A stretch of DNA of 59,031 bases, taken from NCBI GenBank assembly GCA_025517565.1, contig JAOPKD010000018.1:1-59031 (forward strand). Direction: 5' to 3'. Position numbers and translations under genes: made by a program. Positions 16,149 to 25,024 of this stretch are shown piece after piece; position 1 is the first letter of the stretch; the number at the start of each line of letters is the position of its first letter. Below the pieces are notes generated by a model that was not told the DNA's origin, searched no databases, and was given only the letters and a program-made list of their open reading frames with translations. The stretch is from Halapricum hydrolyticum (GTDB taxonomy: Archaea > Halobacteriota > Halobacteria > Halobacteriales > Haloarculaceae).

Positions 16149-16583
16149 GTGCCACGCGCACTCCTCGATACGTCGGTTCTCTTCGCGGCCGGCTATCGCC
16201 GCGACGGAGCACATGACGACGCCCTCCCGATTCTCACGGGGGTCGACACGGCGCATCTTCCTGAAGCGGTAATTCTCGACTACGTACTTGCGGAGACGTT
16301 GAACGGCCTGGCGACGCACGCTGGCCACTCCGCTGCCGTCGATTTCCTCGGCCGACTCGAAGAGAACGCGCGCTTCCATATTGACTCGATCACTACAGAC
16401 GAATTCGCCGCGGCAAAAGGGCTCTTCAGACAGTACGAGCAGTTCTCGTTTGTCGATTCGGCGATCGTCGCGTATATGCAAGCAGAAGGGCTCGGGTATC
16501 TCTACGCGTTCGACGACGACTTCGATGTCGCCGAGGACGTCTACCGCCTTGAAACCGCAACTGATCCGTATCGACCGGATTGA
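16149..16583 (+). CDS. vapC: PIN-domain ribonuclease toxin VapC
   Basis: A 144-residue PIN protein. Acidic residues of the metal site are visible at D7 (ALLDTSVLFAAG), E49 (DYVLAETLNGL), D103 (FVDSAIVAYM) and D122/D124 (YAFDDDFD). VapC toxins cleave RNA, often initiator tRNA or the sarcin-ricin loop, and are held inactive by VapB. It starts with GTG directly after the antitoxin stop codon with no gap, so it should be made by reinitiation and in lower amount. All catalytic residues are present, so the toxin should be active. A 100-bp palindromic repeat begins 25 bp downstream. Confidence 0.88.
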   Translation: MPRALLDTSVLFAAGYRRDGAHDDALPILTGVDTAHLPEAVILDYVLAETLNGLATHAGHSAAVDFLGRLEENARFHIDSITTDEFAAAKGLFRQYEQFSFVDSAIVAYMQAEGLGYLYAFDDDFDVAEDVYRLETATDPYRPD

Positions 16584-16608
16584 TAACGGCCACAGCCGAC
16601 CGGCAGTG

Positions 16609-16708
16609 ATAGGGATTAGCGTAGAAATCCATAGATTTCGCCCGGGAACGATGATCCGGTCACCCGATCGGAGTGAGAGTTTCTCCGATCGGCTACGCTA
16701 ATCCCTAT
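16609..16708 (+). repeat. 100-bp inverted-repeat element, copy 2
   Basis: The ends are a perfect 16-bp inverted repeat, ATAGGGATTAGCGTAG (16609-16624) and CTACGCTAATCCCTAT (16693-16708). Inside are AAATC-CATA-GATTT (16625-16638) and a perfect 10-bp stem CCGATCGGAG (16664-16673)/CTCCGATCGG (16683-16692) that directly abuts the right arm. The whole can fold as a cruciform or multi-branch hairpin. It matches copy 1 (2213-2312, opposite orientation) in sequence and length. Confidence 0.75.
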
Positions 16709-16748
16709 GAGTACTCGCACGGGCCGAAGGCAGTCGGTTCGAGTACTC
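16709..16748. repeat. Pair of GAGTACTC palindromes
   Basis: GAGTACTC occurs at 16709-16716 and 16741-16748, right after the 100-bp element and just beyond the gcvPB stop. The meaning is unknown; two 8-bp palindromes this close could be chance. Confidence 0.3.
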
Positions 16749-16768
16749 CGTCGACGGTGGACGTCGCA

Positions 16769-18193
16769 CTAGTCCTCGTCTTCGTCGAGCGCCTGCCAGG
16801 TGAGCCGCGTCGACCGCGCGGCCTCGACCTGGTCGATCCGGCGGGCGGTCGTCCGACGCGGAGCCGATTCGAGTGCGTCCGCGTCAGCCTCGCCCGCGGC
16901 GTCGAACGCGGCCGCCAGCAGGTCGAGCGTCTCCTTCGATTCGGCCTCGGTCGGCTCGACCATCAGCGCCTCCTCGACGAGTTCCGGCCACTTCGTCGTC
17001 GGCGGATGCACGCCGTGGTCGAGCATGTGCTTGGCGACGTTGGCGGCGTCCCGGTCGCCCGCACTGGCGACGAACTCGTGGTGGAACGGGCCGTACGGCA
17101 CCTCGAAGTCGATCCGCTCGGCCAGGTAGTTGGCGTTGAGGACTGCTTTCGCGCTGGTATCCGCTAGGCCCTCGTCGCCGAGTCGCCGGACGTACGCGTA
17201 GGCTTTCAGCAGGACGAGCCAGTTCCCCTCGAACCCGTGGACCTTTCCGATCGAGTGTTCGGGTTCGTAGCGCTCGTAGGCCCCGTCCTCGGTCTCGCGG
17301 ACGTGCGGCGCGGGCAGGTACGGCGCGAGTTCCTCGCGCACGCCGACCGGCCCGGCACCGGGGCCGCCACCGCCGTGTGGCGTCGCGAAGGTCTTGTGCA
17401 CGTTGTAGTGCATCACGTCGAATCCCATGTCGCCCGGCCGGGCCTGCCCGAGCAGGGCGTTGAGGTTCGCCCCGTCGTAGTAGACCAGTCCGCCGGCATC
17501 GTGGACGACCTCGGCGATGGTCTCGATGTCGCGCTCGAACAGTCCCAGCGTGTTCGGGTTCGTCAGCATGAGTGCTGCGGTTTCTTCGCTCACTGCGGCT
17601 TCGAGCGCCTCAAGGTTTACCCGCCCGTCGTCGCCGCTGGGCAACTCGACGACGTCGAATCCTGCCATCGCCGCGCTGGCGAAGTTCGTCCCGTGTGCGC
17701 TGTCGGGGATCACGACCTCCGTCCGATCCTCTCCCTGTCGTTCGTGATAGGCCTTCGCGATCAGCAGGCCGGTGTACTCGCCGGCCGCGCCGGCCGGGGG
17801 CTGGAGCGTCACAGCGTCCATCCCACCGATCCGGCCGAGCCACTCCTGTAGCGTCGCCATCACCGCGAGCGTCCCCTGGACGCTCTCGTCCGGTCGATCC
17901 GGGTGCACGGCCGCGTTCTCGTCGGTTGCGACGCGTTCGAGCAGCGCCGGATTGTGCTTCATCGTGCAGCTTCCAAGCGGGAACGGACCGCTATCGACCC
18001 CGTAGGTCTCCTGAGAGAGACGCGTGTAGTGGCGCGCCAGCTCCGGTTCCGCGGGGGCCGCCATCGTGATTTCGTCCCGAGTAAGCTCCGCAGGTAGCGG
18101 CGCGTCGTCGATCTCGACCGTCTCGGATCGCTTCTCGATCAACAGCGGCTCGTACCGATCCTCGTCGGCCCAGCGTGCCTGATCGTAGTGCAT
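16769..18193 (-). CDS. gcvPB: Glycine dehydrogenase (decarboxylating) subunit 2
   Basis: A 474-residue PLP enzyme subunit, the C-terminal half of the P-protein of the glycine cleavage system. GPFPLGSCTMKHNP, NPNTLGLFE and the PLP-lysine motif NVHKTFATPHGGGGPGAGP are visible. With subunit 1 it decarboxylates glycine and transfers the aminomethyl group to the lipoyl H-protein. It follows gcvPA with one base between them, and the length is normal for archaea. The H and T proteins are not in this window. The tail after residue 430 is acidic and variable. Confidence 0.95.
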   Translation of the reverse strand: MHYDQARWADEDRYEPLLIEKRSETVEIDDAPLPAELTRDEITMAAPAEPELARHYTRLSQETYGVDSGPFPLGSCTMKHNPALLERVATDENAAVHPDRPDESVQGTLAVMATLQEWLGRIGGMDAVTLQPPAGAAGEYTGLLIAKAYHERQGEDRTEVVIPDSAHGTNFASAAMAGFDVVELPSGDDGRVNLEALEAAVSEETAALMLTNPNTLGLFERDIETIAEVVHDAGGLVYYDGANLNALLGQARPGDMGFDVMHYNVHKTFATPHGGGGPGAGPVGVREELAPYLPAPHVRETEDGAYERYEPEHSIGKVHGFEGNWLVLLKAYAYVRRLGDEGLADTSAKAVLNANYLAERIDFEVPYGPFHHEFVASAGDRDAANVAKHMLDHGVHPPTTKWPELVEEALMVEPTEAESKETLDLLAAAFDAAGEADADALESAPRRTTARRIDQVEAARSTRLTWQALDEDED

Positions 18194-18194
18194 T

Positions 18195-19526
18195 TCAGGC
18201 CACCTCCGAGAGCGCCGCGACGAGGCCGTCTGTCGCGTGCGCGTTCGCGTCGGTCACACAGAGTTGCAGGCGGTGCTCGTCTACCGCGTGCACGGCGTAT
18301 CCACGGTCGAGCAAGCCGTCCCGGATCGCCGGGGCGGGCCGGTCAGTGTGGACGAGAAACTCCCTGAAGTGGTGGCGGTCGTGGACCGGCGCGCGAACGC
18401 CGTCGATGTCGTCGACTCGCTCCGCGAGGGTCCGTGCGTCACGGACTGCCGTCTCGGCCAGTTCGAGCAACCCGTCGGGCCCGAGCCAGGCGACGTGGAT
18501 GGCCGTCCGCAGCGCGACCCACGCCTGGTTGGTGCAGATGTTCGAGGTCGCCCGCTCGCGGCGGATGTGCTGTTCCCGGGTCTGCAGCGTCAGCGTGTAC
18601 GCTCGTCGTCCACTCTTGTCGCGCCCGGCACCGACCAGTCGTCCGGGCACCTGCCGGAGGAACTCTTCGCGGGTGACGAACAGGCCGTGCCCCATCCCGT
18701 AGGCGTGGCCGAGTCCGAGCGCCCCGGCGTCACCGACGACGACGTCCGCGCCGACGCTCGCCGGTGTCTCCAGCAACGACAGCGCCACCGGATCGGTCCC
18801 GAGACAGAACAGCGCCTCGCTGTCCTCGGCGAGGTCGCCGATGGCCGAGAGCCCTTCTTCGATCGTCCCCCGCACGGTGGGGTTCTCCGCGTAGATCAGG
18901 AGCACGTCCGAATCGACGATCGAGGCGAGCCCGTCCAGGTCCGCGTTTCCGTCGTCGCTCGGATACGACTCGACGGTGAGACCGGCTCCGCTGGCGTAGT
19001 TTTCGAGCACGGATCGCCGCTCCGACGGGAGCAGTTCGGGGACGAGCACGCGCGAGCCGCTGGCTCCCCGCACGCGGGCAGCCAGAGTCGCGGCCTCACC
19101 CAGTGCAGTCGCGTGGTCGTACATCGAGGCGTTCGCGATCGGCAGGCCGGTCAACTCGACCAGCATCGACTGGTACTCGAACAGCGCCTGCAGGAATCCC
19201 TGGGCGATCTCGGGCTGGTACTGCGTGTAAGAGGTCAGAAACTCCGAGCGCGAGGACAGCCGATCGACCACGGCCGGGACGTGATGGGCGTAGTGGCCGC
19301 GGCCCAGAAACGAGATCACGTCGTCGTTGTCCGAAAGCGTGTCTGCGAGTTCCCGGGTCGTCTCTCGTTCGCTCCGTGCGTCGATCCCGAAGGCGCCATC
19401 GAAACGAACCGCTGCTGGCACGTCGAACAGTGCGTCCACGTCGTCGACGCCGATCGCGTCGAGCATCGCCTGGGTTTCGGTGTCCGTGTGGGGTGCGTAC
19501 GGACTCCCGTCGCGTACGCCCCTCAT
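18195..19526 (-). CDS. gcvPA: Glycine dehydrogenase (decarboxylating) subunit 1
   Basis: A 443-residue protein, the N-terminal half of the P-protein. Motifs include [61 protein letters not shown] and [15 protein letters not shown], diagnostic for GcvPA. It is the first gene of a leftward gcvPA-gcvPB operon. The partner at 16769 carries the PLP lysine. About 90 bp separate its start from the end of the Rsm22-like gene, which is also read leftward. Confidence 0.95.
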   Translation of the reverse strand: MRGVRDGSPYAPHTDTETQAMLDAIGVDDVDALFDVPAAVRFDGAFGIDARSERETTRELADTLSDNDDVISFLGRGHYAHHVPAVVDRLSSRSEFLTSYTQYQPEIAQGFLQALFEYQSMLVELTGLPIANASMYDHATALGEAATLAARVRGASGSRVLVPELLPSERRSVLENYASGAGLTVESYPSDDGNADLDGLASIVDSDVLLIYAENPTVRGTIEEGLSAIGDLAEDSEALFCLGTDPVALSLLETPASVGADVVVGDAGALGLGHAYGMGHGLFVTREEFLRQVPGRLVGAGRDKSGRRAYTLTLQTREQHIRRERATSNICTNQAWVALRTAIHVAWLGPDGLLELAETAVRDARTLAERVDDIDGVRAPVHDRHHFREFLVHTDRPAPAIRDGLLDRGYAVHAVDEHRLQLCVTDANAHATDGLVAALSEVA

Positions 19527-19618
19527 CGTGTTGCCACCACCTGAACAGTCATGTCACGGCCGGGCGTACCGACCGGGGGAATAAGTGTCTGCCGGGACCG
19601 GCCCTGTCGATACGTCCC

Positions 19619-21016
19619 TCAGCGTGCCGCGTCGACGACCACCTCGTCGTCGACGACGAGATTATACGCCTCTTCGTCGTCGTTCCACAGCACCAGCACG
19701 TTCTCGAAGTCCAGTAACGCCCCATAGGGGGCCTCCGCGAGCGGCCGCGTCAGCGACGAATCGTCGATCAATACGGCGAAGACGTCTTCGTTCTCGCTGC
19801 CGTCGCCGATCAGAAAGAGCGGATTGCCGCCCTCCGAGAGGTCGTGGCTGAGCTTGATCGCGACCAGGTCGATCCGGTCGGTCACCAGCGACTCGGCTTC
19901 CGCGAGCGGCGCGACTCGCGAGCGGTCGGGCGTGTACTCGATCCGTTTCGCCCCGTCGGTTCGCAGGATCGAGAAGGCGTACTGCACGTCGACGTTTTCG
20001 AACGCCCCGGCGTCGAACCGGTCGCCGGCAGCCGACTCCAGGCGTCGCTGGAACGGCGGCACCGCGAGATCCGGCTTGCGATCGAACGACCAGCAGTCGC
20101 TGTCGGGGGTCATCCCGGGCCAGAGGCGACAGGTCGGCGCGTAGATCGTGTACTCGTCCTCGACGGCCCGTTCGATCCGGCGCAGCCCCGTGGCCGTGTT
20201 CCTGTCTGCGGGTTCGATCGCGACGAGCGATCCGTCCGAGGCCAGCGCGGACCGGTATCGACGGAGCACCGACGCCGGATCGTCGAGTTCGTTCAGGACG
20301 TTCGCGAACACCAGTAGATCGAACTCCCCGTCGGGATCGAACGTTTCGGCACGCTCGCGGTGGACGGTCGCGTGGACGTTCCGGCCGGTCTCTTCCAGCA
20401 TGCGTTCGAGCACGTCGGCGTTGTCGCTCGGTTCGACCGCGTGATAGTCGAGGAGGGCGTCCTCCGGGAGCAGATCGGCGAGTCCGAGCGCCGGTCCGCC
20501 GGTCCCGGCGCCGATCTCGAGCACCCGGAGCCGCGAGGGGAGTCGTCCCTCGCGAGCCAGATCCGCCAGCACGTACTGTGTGGCAGCGTAGGTGTCGGGA
20601 AGGTGGTAAATCGCGTACGCGAGCGCGGTCAGCTCGTCGTACGCCACCTCACGCTGGCCGAAGTAGGCGTCTTTCAGCGAGACCAGCCGCTCGCGGAGTC
20701 GGTCGCCGCTGGTGGCCTCCGGCCAGCCGGGACCGAACGTCTCGACGAGCAGGTCCTCCAGAGCCCGCGCGTATCGCTCGGGAAACGCCTCGACACCGTC
20801 GAAATCCACGGAGACGGGTCCCTCAGGCGCGGGGACGAACGTGCCGTCTTCCCGCTCGATCAGGTCGAGTTCGGGGGCCAGTTCCCGCAGCGTCGTCCGG
20901 ACGACGCCGGGATGGGGCTGTCCCTCGACGTACTCGTAGATCTCTTCGGGGTCGATCGGACGGACGTTTCGCAAGTACTGGGCGTTCTCGCGGATCGCCT
21001 GTCTCTGATCGCTCAT
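19619..21016 (-). CDS. Rsm22-like SAM-dependent methyltransferase
   Basis: A 465-residue protein. The SAM-binding motif VLEIGAGTGGPALGLADLLPE lies near residues 155-175, followed by YHAVEPSDNA and DLLVFANVLNELDDP. The helical N-terminal domain and the 'ANVLNEL' block are as in the mitochondrial/archaeal Rsm22 family, implicated in rRNA modification or small-subunit assembly; Rsm22's C-terminal cysteine cluster is not evident here, so the activity is uncertain. The C-terminal 120 residues are acidic and include a domain ending DDEEAYNLVVDDEVVVDAAR. Its start overlaps the tyrA stop by four bases (21013-21016). Confidence 0.7.
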   Translation of the reverse strand: MSDQRQAIRENAQYLRNVRPIDPEEIYEYVEGQPHPGVVRTTLRELAPELDLIEREDGTFVPAPEGPVSVDFDGVEAFPERYARALEDLLVETFGPGWPEATSGDRLRERLVSLKDAYFGQREVAYDELTALAYAIYHLPDTYAATQYVLADLAREGRLPSRLRVLEIGAGTGGPALGLADLLPEDALLDYHAVEPSDNADVLERMLEETGRNVHATVHRERAETFDPDGEFDLLVFANVLNELDDPASVLRRYRSALASDGSLVAIEPADRNTATGLRRIERAVEDEYTIYAPTCRLWPGMTPDSDCWSFDRKPDLAVPPFQRRLESAAGDRFDAGAFENVDVQYAFSILRTDGAKRIEYTPDRSRVAPLAEAESLVTDRIDLVAIKLSHDLSEGGNPLFLIGDGSENEDVFAVLIDDSSLTRPLAEAPYGALLDFENVLVLWNDDEEAYNLVVDDEVVVDAAR

Positions 21017-21759
21017 CGGTCGCTCGCCTCCCTGTAGAGGTCCTCGAAGGCGTCCCTGTCCGCGTCGGCGATATCCCTGGCGGCGTCTGCGACCGCTTCG
21101 GCCCCCTCGAAGGTCTTCTGGATGTCGGCGTAGACCCGCGGATCGTTGCCGGTCACCTGCTCGACGAGATCGAACAGGCCGGCCGAGATCGGCGTGTGGA
21201 ACGCGTCGGGCACCTCCCGGGCGGCCAGCGCGAACGCGAGAACGGCCGTGTGCGCGCCCGCCTGAACCGTTTCCATCGCCTCGTCGTGGGTCGCGGCGTC
21301 CGTCTCGACCCACTGGTTGCCCTGCGCGGTGAGGGCGTCGCGCACCGCGGCAGCGATCTCACTGCCGTCTTCGACGACCGCCGCGACGTTCCCCGGTGCG
21401 TTATCGGCAGCGAAAAGCGGGTGGAGGCTGATCCGCTCGCGCCCGGACGCGTGCTCGTTCATCGCCGCGAGTGGGCCAGCCATGTGTCCAGCCAGATCCG
21501 CGACGGCCGCCGTCGCGTTGTCGGCGAACTGGGCGATCACGTCAGGCGTGGCCGGAATGGGGACGGCGACGCAGACGAGGTCGAACTGCTCGTCGGTGTC
21601 AAGCGAGACGGTGCGGGCCTCGAGCGCGTCGGCGGCCGCCTCGGCGACGGTCGGATCCGCGTCGGCGACGGCGAGGTCGACGGGTTCCTCGAGGCCGTCT
21701 CTCACGGCCGTCGCGAACCATCGTCCCATCTCACCGGCACCGACGACGAGGACGTTCAT
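21013..21759 (-). CDS. tyrA: Prephenate dehydrogenase
   Basis: A 248-residue NAD(P)-dependent dehydrogenase of tyrosine biosynthesis. The N-terminal Rossmann motif is VLVVGAGEMGRWFA; later DLVCVAVPIP, DLAGHMAGPL and SLHPLFAADN match the prephenate-binding region of archaeal TyrA. It oxidatively decarboxylates prephenate to 4-hydroxyphenylpyruvate. It is the first gene of a two-gene leftward unit, coupled by an ATGA overlap to the Rsm22-like methyltransferase. No chorismate-pathway gene is next to it. Confidence 0.88.
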   Translation of the reverse strand: MNVLVVGAGEMGRWFATAVRDGLEEPVDLAVADADPTVAEAAADALEARTVSLDTDEQFDLVCVAVPIPATPDVIAQFADNATAAVADLAGHMAGPLAAMNEHASGRERISLHPLFAADNAPGNVAAVVEDGSEIAAAVRDALTAQGNQWVETDAATHDEAMETVQAGAHTAVLAFALAAREVPDAFHTPISAGLFDLVEQVTGNDPRVYADIQKTFEGAEAVADAARDIADADRDAFEDLYREASDR

Positions 21760-21880
21760 CGCAGGAGGATTTCCGTTCGGCAGTCAAAAGCAGTTCGGTC
21801 GTCGGACACGACGATCACTGTGTTTTATGCCTGTTCAGCGTCGATCCGAACGTACGTCGGGGATTCCGGCGGTGGACACA

Positions 21881-22126
21881 GTGAGTTCGAAACTAGGATA
21901 CGTGGAGATCGCGCTCGGAACCGCGATCACGTTCGGGGGAACGGTACAGATCTTGATCTCGATGGAGGAGACGACGCAGGTGCTTCTGTGGGGCGCTGCC
22001 GTACTGATCGGATTGTTCGTCCTCGCGTACGGGGTCGTCTCAGTGATGAATGCCGGCGGCTCGGAGGAGGCGGCCGACCCGAACAAGGCCATCAGCAAGA
22101 CGGATTCGCGATTCGGTCGCGGCTAG
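21881..22126 (+). CDS. Small two-helix membrane protein
   Basis: From the GTG at 21881 it has 81 residues: two hydrophobic helices (GYVEIALGTAITFGGTVQILI and LLWGAAVLIGLFVLAYGVVSV) separated by METTQ, and a polar tail. A TATA-like TGTTTTATG ends at 21829, so a start at the ATG inside it (21827) is unlikely and the GTG is favoured; the in-frame alternative would add 18 polar residues. It converges on ctaA, 20 bp away. Function unknown; such small proteins are frequent in haloarchaea. Confidence 0.6.
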   Translation: MSSKLGYVEIALGTAITFGGTVQILISMEETTQVLLWGAAVLIGLFVLAYGVVSVMNAGGSEEAADPNKAISKTDSRFGRG

Positions 22127-22146
22127 CGCTCACGGTTCGGGAATGG

Positions 22147-22989
22147 CTAGCCGCCCAGCGAGCCGAGCAGCGGAATCTCGGCGTCGGCGGCGCGGTAGGC
22201 GAACCAGGCGGCCCCGAGCAGGGCGACGAACACCAGGCCGGCGACGCCGTCGGCGACGAGCAGGCCCTGGGGATCGAGTCCGTGACGGCCGAGCAGCATC
22301 TGGATCGCAAGCAGGACGGCGGCCAGGAGACTCAACGATCCCTGCCGGACCGCGTCTCGATCGCCAGTTGCCCGCGTCCAGGTCCCGACCGCGATCAACA
22401 GGGCGAACAGCACCAGCGCGAGCCCGTAGTAGACGATCTGGACTTCGGGCGTGTAGGGGAAGACCGTCCCGAAACTGAACAGATGGCCCAGCGGGACCAG
22501 CGCGAGCGCCAGAAGTGCGGCGTCTCGAAGCCGCGATCGCTCGACGGGTCCGTAACTGAGCGCCGTCGCGTAGACGACGAGCGTGAAGATCGACAGCGCG
22601 GCAAGGTAGTGTGCCGCCTGGACGGGCGGGGAGTACCCCCAGGGAAAGAGCCCGCCAACGGTGACCGTGAGCGCGCCCAGTCCGATCTGGACCGGGAGCA
22701 GCGCGACGGCGGCGACGAGGCTGTAGCGGACGCGCCGGCTCGCGCCGCGCACCCAGGCCAGCCCGGCGATCCCGAGCAGGGCGAACCCGGTCACCATCGC
22801 GACGAGGCGGTGGAACCACTCGACGAAGCTCATCCAGTTCGCGGGGAACAGTCCGAAGACGGCGCCGTCACAGAACGGCCACCGGGCACCACATGTGAGG
22901 CCGGCACCGGCCCCGGCCGTGTACACGCCCAGCAACATGAGGACGAACGTCAGCCCACTCGCGCCCGCGAGCAGTCGCCGGAGTTGCAT
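22147..22989 (-). CDS. ctaA: Heme A synthase, COX15/CtaA family
   Basis: A 280-residue membrane protein with eight hydrophobic helices. Heme-ligand histidines are visible in VEWFHRLVAM, QAAHYLAAL and LLGRHGLDPQ, and a Cys pair is in LTCGARWPFCDG, typical of the extracytoplasmic loop of CtaA. It converts heme O to heme A for terminal oxidases. It is read leftward after hisB with a 154-bp gap that contains no gene I can recognise; no oxidase genes are in view. Confidence 0.9.
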   Translation of the reverse strand: MQLRRLLAGASGLTFVLMLLGVYTAGAGAGLTCGARWPFCDGAVFGLFPANWMSFVEWFHRLVAMVTGFALLGIAGLAWVRGASRRVRYSLVAAVALLPVQIGLGALTVTVGGLFPWGYSPPVQAAHYLAALSIFTLVVYATALSYGPVERSRLRDAALLALALVPLGHLFSFGTVFPYTPEVQIVYYGLALVLFALLIAVGTWTRATGDRDAVRQGSLSLLAAVLLAIQMLLGRHGLDPQGLLVADGVAGLVFVALLGAAWFAYRAADAEIPLLGSLGG

Positions 22990-23143
22990 AGACGACCGTC
23001 AGTGCCGCGAGTACTTATGAGCACTTGTACCGTCAATCGGACCGAGACAGAGCTCCGTGCCTCACTGATTCGCAGGCAGGACGTCCGAGTGGCTCGACGA
23101 CGCCCCGATACGACGAAAAAGCCGCTGCCAGCGGACCGGTACC

Positions 23144-23731
23144 CTAGAGCGTGCCCTTCGTGCTCGCGACGTCGGCTCGCCGGTCGTCGATCCGCGTGGC
23201 GTCGTCGAGCGCGCGAGCGAGACACTTGAACAGCGCCTCGATCTCGTGGTGGGCGTTCTCGCCGGTGACCTCGGCGTGCAGTGTCAGGCCGGCGTTCATC
23301 GCAAGCGAGCGCAGGAAGTGCCGGGCCATGTGGCTGGTCAGCTCGCCGACCGACGCCTGGGAAAACTCGCCGTCGAACTCGAAGTAGGGGCGCCCGGAGA
23401 TGTCGAGGACGACCCCCGCGATGGCCTCGTCGAGGGGAACTCGTCGGTCGGCGAACCGCTCGATTCCGCGCTTGTCGCCCAGCGCCTGCTCGAGTGCCTC
23501 GCCGATCGTGATCGCGACGTCCTCGACGGTGTGGTGGTCGTCGATCTCCAGATCGCCGTCACAGGAGACGGTCAGGTCGAACAGTCCGTGGGTCGCGAAC
23601 GATTCGAGCATGTGATCGAAAAACCCGATCCCGGTGTCGATCGTCGCGTCGCCGTCGCCGTCGACATCGAGCGTCACTTCGATCTCGGTCTCGGCCGTCT
23701 CGCGCGTGACGGCTGCAGTCCGGTCGGTCAT
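23144..23731 (-). CDS. hisB: Imidazoleglycerol-phosphate dehydratase
   Basis: A 195-residue enzyme of histidine biosynthesis. Manganese-binding His motifs are evident: [41 protein letters not shown] and [19 protein letters not shown]. It dehydrates imidazoleglycerol phosphate to imidazole acetol phosphate. The start is the ATG at 23731 ([17 protein letters not shown]), nine codons inside the longest frame, which suits the family's beginning. hisA is 4 kb away on the same strand; his genes are scattered, as is usual in haloarchaea. It ends with TAG. Confidence 0.95.
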   Translation of the reverse strand: MTDRTAAVTRETAETEIEVTLDVDGDGDATIDTGIGFFDHMLESFATHGLFDLTVSCDGDLEIDDHHTVEDVAITIGEALEQALGDKRGIERFADRRVPLDEAIAGVVLDISGRPYFEFDGEFSQASVGELTSHMARHFLRSLAMNAGLTLHAEVTGENAHHEIEALFKCLARALDDATRIDDRRADVASTKGTL

Positions 23732-23776
23732 ATGACCGCCCACGTGGGCCGGCCTCAAGAGTGTATCTGGTCGCCG

Positions 23777-24964
23777 TCAGATGTTCGGGTCGATCCGCCT
23801 GGCGACGAGGACGGTCGGCGCGACGAGAACGGTCAGCGCGAGCGGGATCCACATCGCCGTTCGGATGCTGGTGACGTCCGCCAGCGCGCCCATCGCGACC
23901 GGGACCAGCGCGATGCTGATTGACGCTGTCGAAGTTGAGATCGCGTTGATCGGCGCGCTGTACTCCGGCGCGGCCTGCGTCCCGAACGCCAGCAGCGTCG
24001 GGAAGATCCCCGAGACCAGTACGCCGAGAACCGCGACACCTGCGAAGACGATCGTGCCCTCCGCGACGAAGAACGTCCAGAGGAACACGGGGACGATCAG
24101 GATTTCGAGCGCGACGACCAGCGGACCGTAGGGAACGCGTTCGGCAATCAGCGTGTAGACGAATCGCCCGGGGATATATGAGACGATGAACGCGCTCAAC
24201 AGGAGACTCGCCCGCGTCGAACTGAGCCCGGCGATCTCCTCGCCGAAGGTCGGCAACCAGAGAAACATCGCCCCTTCGAGACCGGTGTGAAAGACGAGCG
24301 CGATCACCGTCGCCGCGATAGCCGGCGTCCGAAGCAGCCCGACCGCAGCGCCGACGTCGAGCTCCGCTTCCGCGTCGTTGACGGGCGTTTCGAGCCGCCA
24401 GACGAGCCCTGCGACGAGGCCGAACGCGACGGCTAACGCCCCGTACGCGTACCGCCAGTCACCGGCACCGACCGCGAGACTCAACACTGCCGGTCCCGCC
24501 GCCGCGCCGATCGCCCACGCCATGTCGTAGAGATTGAACACCCGGCCGCGGGCGTTCGGGTAGAGGTGTCCCAGTAGTGGACGATCCAGTCCGCGTGAGA
24601 CGCCGGTCCCGAGCCCGCGAAGCAACAGGAAGCCGAGATACGCGACGAAAAATGGAGCCAGCCCCATACCGATAATACCGACTGTCGTCACCAGGATCCC
24701 TCCCAGGAAGTACCGCCGGGTGTTGATCCGACCGGCGATCGCCCCGGCGATCAGGATCGTCACCGCGAATCCGAGCGTCCCCGCCGGACCGACCAGCCCC
24801 TGCATCCCCTTGCTGATTCCCCACTGGTCTCCGAGGATCGGCAACAGCGGGCCACGCATCTGCATTCCGAGCCCCTCGAGGGCCACGAACAGCACGATAG
24901 CGACCGTCCACAGCCGCCGGGACGTGATCGCACTCCGGGCGTCCGCCTCGCTCGCCTGTGCCAT
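23777..24964 (-). CDS. Major facilitator superfamily transporter
   Basis: A 395-residue protein with about 12 helices. The first helix has MRGPLLPILGDQWGISKGMQGLVGP, and a GRINTRRYFLGG loop follows helix 2, the conserved MFS A-motif position. Substrate cannot be told from sequence. It diverges from a TrmB-family regulator only 46 bp away, which suggests that the regulator controls it, and TrmB partners usually handle sugars or sugar-derived compounds. The small gap contains promoters for both directions and an imperfect inverted repeat. Confidence 0.85.
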   Translation of the reverse strand: MAQASEADARSAITSRRLWTVAIVLFVALEGLGMQMRGPLLPILGDQWGISKGMQGLVGPAGTLGFAVTILIAGAIAGRINTRRYFLGGILVTTVGIIGMGLAPFFVAYLGFLLLRGLGTGVSRGLDRPLLGHLYPNARGRVFNLYDMAWAIGAAAGPAVLSLAVGAGDWRYAYGALAVAFGLVAGLVWRLETPVNDAEAELDVGAAVGLLRTPAIAATVIALVFHTGLEGAMFLWLPTFGEEIAGLSSTRASLLLSAFIVSYIPGRFVYTLIAERVPYGPLVVALEILIVPVFLWTFFVAEGTIVFAGVAVLGVLVSGIFPTLLAFGTQAAPEYSAPINAISTSTASISIALVPVAMGALADVTSIRTAMWIPLALTVLVAPTVLVARRIDPNI

Positions 24965-24988
24965 ACCTCAACCTCCCAGCGAAAGTGA

Positions 24989-25024
24989 GAAAAGTATTTT
25001 GGAATAGTCGATGAATATGTTTTC
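24989..25024. promoter_or_regulatory. Inverted repeat between the MFS and TrmB genes, candidate operator
   Basis: GAAAAGTATT (24989-24998) and AATATGTTTTC (25014-25024) form an imperfect inverted repeat that spans the gap and enters the first codons of the TrmB gene. Since the only regulator nearby is TrmB itself, it may be the site of autoregulation and MFS control. Confidence 0.4.

Noticed and set aside
20578..23229. Very long antisense-type frame of 883 codons
   Set aside because: It runs across the Rsm22-like, tyrA, small membrane protein and ctaA genes on the other strand, is rich in Arg and Gly as expected for GC-rich shadows, and has no domain.
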